From positions 83,690,504 to 83,754,503 of the forward strand of contig NC_134414.1 in NCBI RefSeq assembly GCF_030867145.1: 64,000 nt of DNA, in the 5' to 3' direction. Below the pieces are notes generated by a model. The model saw only the letters and a list, made by a program, of their open reading frames with translations, was not told where the DNA came from and searched no databases. Below, piece by piece: positions 58,199-64,000 of the stretch. The stretch comes from Opisthocomus hoazin (lineage: Eukaryota; Chordata; Aves; Opisthocomiformes; Opisthocomidae). The position numbers were made by a program, and so were the translations under genes. Every line of letters begins with the position of its first letter. Within the stretch, counting starts at the first letter, position 1.

Positions 58199-59403
58199 CT
58201 GCAATAGAATTTTTTGTTAAATGACTCGGTAGCTATGGCTACCATTTGTTTCACTATTTCTTATATTTGTATGGAACAACCATAACCTTCATACAGGTAG
58301 TAGCAACAAGTAGTCATACTGTGCAAATGAGACATTTATGACTAATACAATGATACAGTGTAGAGGAAAACAGGCCTAGCCTAGCAGCAGAGACTTTGAG
58401 AAGTGGGAAATCAGGATGCAGCATAAAAAAGTACAACAGGGGATGATGAGGGACACAGGCTGATGCTGGAGATGGTTGGTTAAAAAAATGTAGAACTAGA
58501 AGGTGGACAAAACAAGTTTGAAAGTAACAAAGACAGCAAAGAACAAGTGTCTAACATAAAATACACCATGTATAGTGAATTTGTGCATATACTGAAGTTG
58601 CAAATCAATGGAGAGAGACCATGATGTGGAACTGTGTTAGAAAACCAACTGCAGTAAATCCAAAATATGAGAAGGAAGCGGAGGAAGAATAAAGAAGGTG
58701 AAAGAAGAAATTGGTCACCATTGCTCTCTTTGCAGTGAAAGTGAAGAACCTGGAGCACAGATGACCTGCTGCAACCATTATTTACACCCTGCTCTGGCCC
58801 CCCAGTTCTTGCTTGAGGAAGACTAGTGCTGTCAATCTCAGGGTACAAAGGGGTATTGAAAAAGATGAGCATAACACATAATAATTTTAATTGTATTATT
58901 ATTATTTTTACTACTACAATTATTATGACAGTGGGGTTTTTTCTGTAATAGTTTTTCCTAAATTTACTTTTTTTCTCCTTGCAATATTAAAATCCGCACT
59001 AATAAATTTTCTTTGATATGTAGGAACTACATTTTCTTTTTGCCCACAGCAATACTTCATGCATAACGCAACTGGAATTCCAGTAGCATATTTTATTATT
59101 TTGCCTTTAGCTTGCTGAAAGATTGCTTAGTACACAAAGTCAATAGATAACTAGGAACATCCTGATGGTAATGATAGTAATGTCCCTTCTGTAGATGAAT
59201 AGGTATTAGACAATACTTTTCACCTGTGACAAGAGTAAGAAATTTTTCAGAGAAAAATAATCAACAATGACTTTGGAACAGGTATGTCTGCCTTAATGCT
59301 CTCAGTCAAGCATTCAAATTTTATTGTGCCGGCTTTAGTTATAGTTCTTTTATGTGTAAAATTAATAAAGGCTGATAATAAAAATATGTAAATAAAGCCC
59401 ACA
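58199..59403. other. AT-rich non-coding stretch
   Basis: No gene recognised; the 130-codon minus-strand open frame at 58480-58872 has low-complexity hydrophobic composition and no motif or codon pattern that supports it. Confidence 0.5.
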
Positions 59404-60230
59404 TTATCACAGAATCACAGAATCACAGAATCACAGAATCACAGAATCACAGAATGGTAGGGGTTGGAAGGGATCTCTGTGGGTCATCTAGTCCAACCAC
59501 CCTGCCAAAGCAGGGTCACCTACAGCAGGCTGCACAGGACCTTGTCCAGGCGGGTCTTGAATATATCCAGAGTAGGAGACTCCACAGCCTCCCCAGGCAG
59601 CCTGTTCCAGGGCTCCGTCACCCTCAGAGGGAAGAAGTTTTTCCTCATGTTCAGATGGAACTTTCTATGCTTCAGTTTGTGCCCATTGCCCCTTGTCCTG
59701 TCTCTGGGCACTACTGAAAAGAGTTTGGCCCCATCCTCCTGACACCCACCCTTCAGATATTTGTAAGCATATATTAGGTCCCCTCGCAGCCTTCTCTTCT
59801 TCAGGCTGAACAAGCCCAGCTCCCTCAGCCTTTCCTCATAGGAGAGATGTTCCAGTCCCCTCACCATCCTCGTAGCCCTCCGCTGGACTCTCTCCAGTAG
59901 CTCCTCATCTTTCTTGAAGTGGGGAGTCCAGAACTGGACAGAGTACTCCAGATGAGGCCTCACTAGGGCAGTGTAGAGGGGAAGGAGAACCTCCCTCGAC
60001 CTGCTGGCCACACTCTTCCTAATGCACCCCAGGATCCCATTGGCCTTCTTGGCAGCCAGGGCACACTGCTGGCTCATGGTCAACCTGTCGTCCACTAGGA
60101 CACCCAGGTCCCTCTCCACAGAGCTGCTCTCCAGCAGGTCCGCCCCAAGCCTGTACTGGTGCATGAGGTTGTTCCTCCCCAGGTGCAGGACCTTGCATTT
60201 GCCTTTGTTGAGCCTCATCACGTTCCTCAG
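59404..60230 (-). mobile_element. CR1 LINE with octamer tail
   Basis: Minus-strand CR1, 5'-truncated. The left end is an (aatcacag)n tail of five to six units at 59405-59453, followed by the reverse complement of the conserved 3' block (ggttggaagggatctctgtg). It extends about 770 bases into ORF2. Its close similarity to the copy at 46166-46723 and its unbroken frame suggest a fairly young insertion. Confidence 0.95.
59520..60221 (-). pseudogene. CR1 ORF2 C-terminal part, frame intact
   Basis: 233 codons open to the natural stop. Blocks in order: [65 protein letters not shown]. This is the region after the RT active site. The endonuclease and RT palm are absent through 5' truncation, so it cannot act on its own. 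Confidence 0.9.
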
Positions 60231-60505
60231 GATACCTTTAAATATTTTTTTTTATGCACCAGGCAGTGTCGCAAAGAATACCTCTGCTAAGCAAAGAGCT
60301 GTATTAATTGTTTCATTCACTGAATGTTCCTCAAAAATTTATTGAGACAAACAGAAAGGTTCCCCTTAATTTAAATAGGTTTAAATTTGGTTCTGAAGTG
60401 AATATTCATTCTAAACTTAAGCATATAATGCCACTTTAGATTTAGTGGGGTATACTGCAGTCCAGCAACTGCCCCCTCCAGAATGACAGAGGCTGTCTAT
60501 AGAAT

Positions 60506-60925
60506 TGTGGAATCATAGAATGTTTTAGGTTGGAAGGGGTCATCTAGTCCAAATCCCCTGCAATGGGCAGGGACATCTTTAACTAGATCAGGTTGTTAAG
60601 CGCCCATCCAACTTGATTTTGAAAGTTTCTAGGGATGAAGCCTTTCTCTGGGCAATCTGTTCCAGTGTCTCACCCTCATGGTAAAAAATTTCTTCCTTAT
60701 ATCTAGTCTAAATCTACCATACCTTAGTTTAAAAACTTTACTCCTTGTCCTGTCACAACAGGCCTTGCTAAAAAAATTGTCTCCATCTTTCCTATAGGCC
60801 CCCTTCAGCTACTGAAAGGCTGCTGTAAGGTCTCCCTGCAGCCTTCTCCTCTCCAGGCTAAACAACCCCAACTCTCTCAGCCTGTCATTCCTCTGCTGTT
60901 TCTGTCAGCCCCGTCCAGATTTCTC
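60506..60925 (-). mobile_element. Older CR1 fragment
   Basis: Minus-strand CR1 of a more diverged subfamily. Left end gtggaatcatagaatgtttt and aggttggaaggggtcatcta mark the 3' terminus; the remainder matches the ORF2 C-terminal codons with several stops and indels. It lies 275 bases from, and in the same orientation as, the younger CR1. Confidence 0.85.
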
Positions 60926-61470
60926 CATATGTTCAATAACAAAAGATACCAATGTTTAGGTGGCTACATCATTCCTAAATATCTGACTTCCAAGGTGCCA
61001 TATAGAGACAATAAAGTGTTCATTTCCATTTTCCAAAGTTGCTTACACTTTATTATATTTTATATTAAATATTATAGCAACATTTGGATGAGAACCAGTG
61101 ATGGTATGGATGTGAGTCACAAAATAACTGCACAATTAATTAATGTGGTGCTCCTTCCTATTAAAATAATTGAATCTTTTTGTTGATCAAACTCAGCCCT
61201 GAAGCAATGTATTTGATCAAACTCCTAATACTCAGCAACTTGTGTTCTTGTCCTTCAGGCCAGTCAATTCAATTAAAACTCTGCCACTATGTATGATTAA
61301 AAGTTCTCTGCAAACATTGACTGTGCTTACTGACTGGAGATGACGTGTCCGCATTGTCAAATATCCTACAAATATTCTTTTGTTTCCCTGTTCATTTTAT
61401 TGATGTGCTATGTATTTTAACTGTCGAGCACTTTAAAATGTATGTACACACTTAAAAGACATAATCTTAC
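60926..61470. other. AT-rich non-coding stretch
   Basis: Nothing recognised. An 85-codon plus-strand open frame at 60929-61186 has no motif. Confidence 0.5.
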
Positions 61471-61575
61471 GTTCTCCACCGGGGGGACCTCTCCACGACA
61501 GAATGTATGCAGAGTGTTGTGGAAAAATCCATCAGGTGTCCTTCCAATGCTGCATGAAAGCTGGGTGTCCAGCAT
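61471..61575 (-). CDS. Candidate 105-nt host exon
   Basis: On the minus strand, the acceptor ttttacatctctttag precedes 105 bases (35 codons, phase 0/0) ending GAGAAC|gtaaga, a good donor. The frame reads M-L-D-T-Q-L-S-C-S-I-G-R-T-P-D-G-F-F-H-N, then T-L-H-T-F-C-R-G-E-V-P-P. GC is about 52 percent in a much more AT-rich background, and CpG is retained. One other minus-strand frame and one plus-strand frame are also open, so coding is not proven. Family not recognised. Confidence 0.35.
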
Positions 61576-64000
61576 CTAAAGAGATGTAAAATTTACTCGC
61601 TACCTATGTTCCTCTTTTTGTTCTCTCTTATTTAAACAGCTATTTTATTATGCCATTTATTGTCAGACCTTTTCTTACTGAGATCCAAAAAGAATCCCAC
61701 ACCACCTCTCTCTCCCCTGACCTCAGTGAAGAACATATTGTTTATTGGAATTTAAGATAATTGTGTTTGCTTACCAAGATATAAAATATTGAAACAGTGA
61801 CCTTATCACACACTGAGGCATCCCTGTTTAACTTTTAAATTTTCTGTTATGCGTGTGCATGTATAGAAAAGAGATGGTCAACATCCATAATAATGTCACC
61901 GAATGCCTTCTAAAGAATAAAAATAAGACAGCATTGTAATAAAGAGCATCTTACACTCTTTTAGATCAGAAACCCAACCAGCCAGTTTTGAACTTTAATA
62001 GGATACTTTTCTGGTAGAATACAAGAAAGATAACTGCATATGCATCGAATGAGTGGATTATGACTCTTCTGAAGTTAAAGTTCATCTCTGCGGTTAAATC
62101 AAGTCTGGTAAAAACAGTAGCTTTGCAGAAAGGTCATATGTGAGTGCTGAGAGGCTGGAAACAAACATGTCTAAAATAAACAGCAAACAAACTGCCTAAG
62201 AGCTTGTAAATCTGTCCTTCCTGTATATCTGCTGTCAAAGCCAAGATATCATGGCAGGAATTTTTCAATTAAACTTGAAAAAGAAGCTAAATTACATTGG
62301 CACATAATTTGCATTGAAGGCACTTAGTGGAAATCCTGTTTGTCAATGATGAAAGTTCTGTAATATTTTTCTTTCTACTTTTTCTTTTACCTGTTTCCAA
62401 ATGTTAATGAAGCTGGAAATGGATCTTAACATAGTCCGGAAAACAAAGAACAGATTTTACAGAAGGCAGCACCTTAACTGAGAAAAGTTAAAATGCAACA
62501 TTACAGTTGATATAAATGTGCAGGTAATAATGGGGTCACAGCTGGGGTACTTATAAACCTGGTATATTAAAGCAAGTTACTATGAGACATTTTGCCACAA
62601 TACTGTATCCAAAATCATTTTTTTTAATGGAATTAATTTTCATTTAACAATAATAGTTCTAGTTACTCATTGAATGGATTGCACCAGCTTTTAAGAGAAA
62701 AGCAAAGGAACATATTTCTCTACTTTCAAAAATAAAAAATCCTTCAAAGGATTTATGTGGTCAAGAAAATCAGTAACAACTTGTACAAGGATTAACAGGA
62801 AATTATACTGGGGAAGCTGGCACCAAAAACGGTAGAGAACATATAACTTAATTTTCATCCAGTGTTTTGCAGGAGATAAACCATTATGCAGGAGCATATC
62901 TAGAATATAAATAATGCAAAAGTAATTTTGTGCATTAAGAATGGGTTAAATAAAAAAAAAAAAGAAAAAGGAAACTAGCATCCTGTAAGAAGAGAATCCG
63001 AAACTCCATGTTTGATTTTAAAACAAATCTGCACAGAGATATATTTAAAAGGGAAACAGCAGAACCTGAGGTAAATACGACTGGGTCTTTCCTTTGCCCT
63101 TTTTACACCACCTAAATCTTTCCTGAGAAGTTGAATTTGTTGATTGTGTGGAGTGGTATGAATTTTCACCACTGGGACAAACAGAGTAAAGATATTCTGT
63201 GATATAATTGAGTCTACGACCTGTGCTGGAATACTATAATGGACTGACAACGTTTCATTACCTGTTAGCTGGCTCAGCATTTCAGTTTTTAGAGCATTTT
63301 TTTATTATAGTTCATTTTGTCCTTAAATCATTTGTCTCAGCGAAACTTGCTCAAATAAACTATCAATATTTTACAGAGATTTATTTTTCCTTCAAAATAC
63401 AATGTTCTGTGATTAACAAGTTCTCATATTTCCTGCAGTTTGTAATTAAATATATACTAAGGCTTGTAATTACTATCAGATCTTGTTAGTGTTGACTGTT
63501 ACTGAATCTTCTCTCAGCTGATCAGTTATTTGTTTCAAGAGAAGATGGGTGACCAGTATAGCTGTGATCAGAATCTGCTTTAAAATAATTTTAAAAAACC
63601 CTACAAATAAAAAAATAAAGGGATAAATAAACAAAGTGGAGAAATAGGTATCCTTTTTCTTCCCCCCCCCCCCCAGCGTAATTGTGAATGGCTCTCATTA
63701 AATGTAAATAAAGACTGTAATGTTTTGTGCAACTTGTTCTATTTTCATTCCTCTCTTTTTATGTTGTTTCTTGATTTCTTATTAGGAGATAACTAACCTA
63801 AGATGTAGCCTTAATCAGTTGTTATTTTTCTATTACTAGAACATCTGAATGACTAGTATTAACCATACCAAATGAATAAATTTATGCCAGCCCTTAGAGA
63901 AACGCATGTGGAAGCAATTTTCTGTTCTTTTCCATGCTTATTTGATTTGGTATTTTCAGTACTTACTAAATCTAATTAAAAACAGGTGGATATGTTTGAG
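61576..64000. other. AT-rich non-coding stretch to the window end
   Basis: No gene recognised. A 22-nt minus-strand interval at 62391-62412 has good splice-like borders but is too short to call. A (C)13 run is at 63662-63674. Confidence 0.5.

Noticed and set aside
58480-58872. 130-codon minus-strand open frame
   Set aside because: Hydrophobic low-complexity composition in AT-rich DNA, no motif, no splice or start support.
62391-62412. 22-nt minus-strand interval with splice-like borders
   Set aside because: Phase fits the exon candidate at 61471, but microexons of this size cannot be told from chance.
1-64000. CRISPR arrays, tRNA or rRNA genes, bacterial operons
   Set aside because: No regular spacer-repeat pattern, cloverleaf-like sequence or bacterial gene organisation was seen; the content is vertebrate.

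Overview
This window looks like a gene-poor stretch of a bird chromosome. The background is AT-rich and mostly non-coding. It carries five CR1 non-LTR retrotransposon fragments, the typical avian LINE, and relics of at least four unrelated endogenous retrovirus (ERV) lineages. Nothing bacterial or plasmid-like is present, and no complete host gene can be read. The bird order cannot be told from the sequence.

Layout. 1-1428 is unremarkable AT-rich DNA. 1429-4397 holds a broken retroviral env of unassigned lineage and a putative 3' LTR with a striking internal inverted repeat. 4577-10027 is a decayed ERV-L (class III-like) provirus with gag, protease, RT/RNase H, integrase, an extra open frame after pol and a truncated 3' LTR; its 5' LTR is missing. 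10028-35501 is mostly unique sequence with two CR1 fragments, some GC-richer islands and a few exon-like intervals. 35502-40771 is the 5' half of a betaretrovirus-like (class II) ERV: LTR, a primer-binding site matching initiator-methionine tRNA, gag with two zinc knuckles, dUTPase plus protease, and a pro-pol junction that still shows a frameshift signal, cut off in integrase. 44041-44437 is a solo ERV-L LTR with a perfect 5-bp target duplication. 46166-46723 is a CR1. 47511-54015 is a gammaretrovirus-like (class I) provirus with both LTRs, an arginine-tRNA primer-binding site, a pre-gag reading-frame relic, and large deletions in gag, integrase and env. 59404-60925 holds two CR1 copies in the same orientation.

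Host signal. On the minus strand several short intervals have good splice-site pairs and open frames: 61471-61575, 58152-58198, 54071-54193, 45802-45858, 41609-41686, 25636-25696 and 14419-14455. Three of them share the same 1/1 phase. They could be exons of one long-intron membrane-protein gene, but each alone could be a chance pseudo-exon and no known product was recognised. If the gene is real, every LTR element here lies antisense to it, the orientation that usually survives in introns.

All viral genes are disrupted by stops, frameshifts or deletions. No retrovirus here looks able to make a complete set of proteins.
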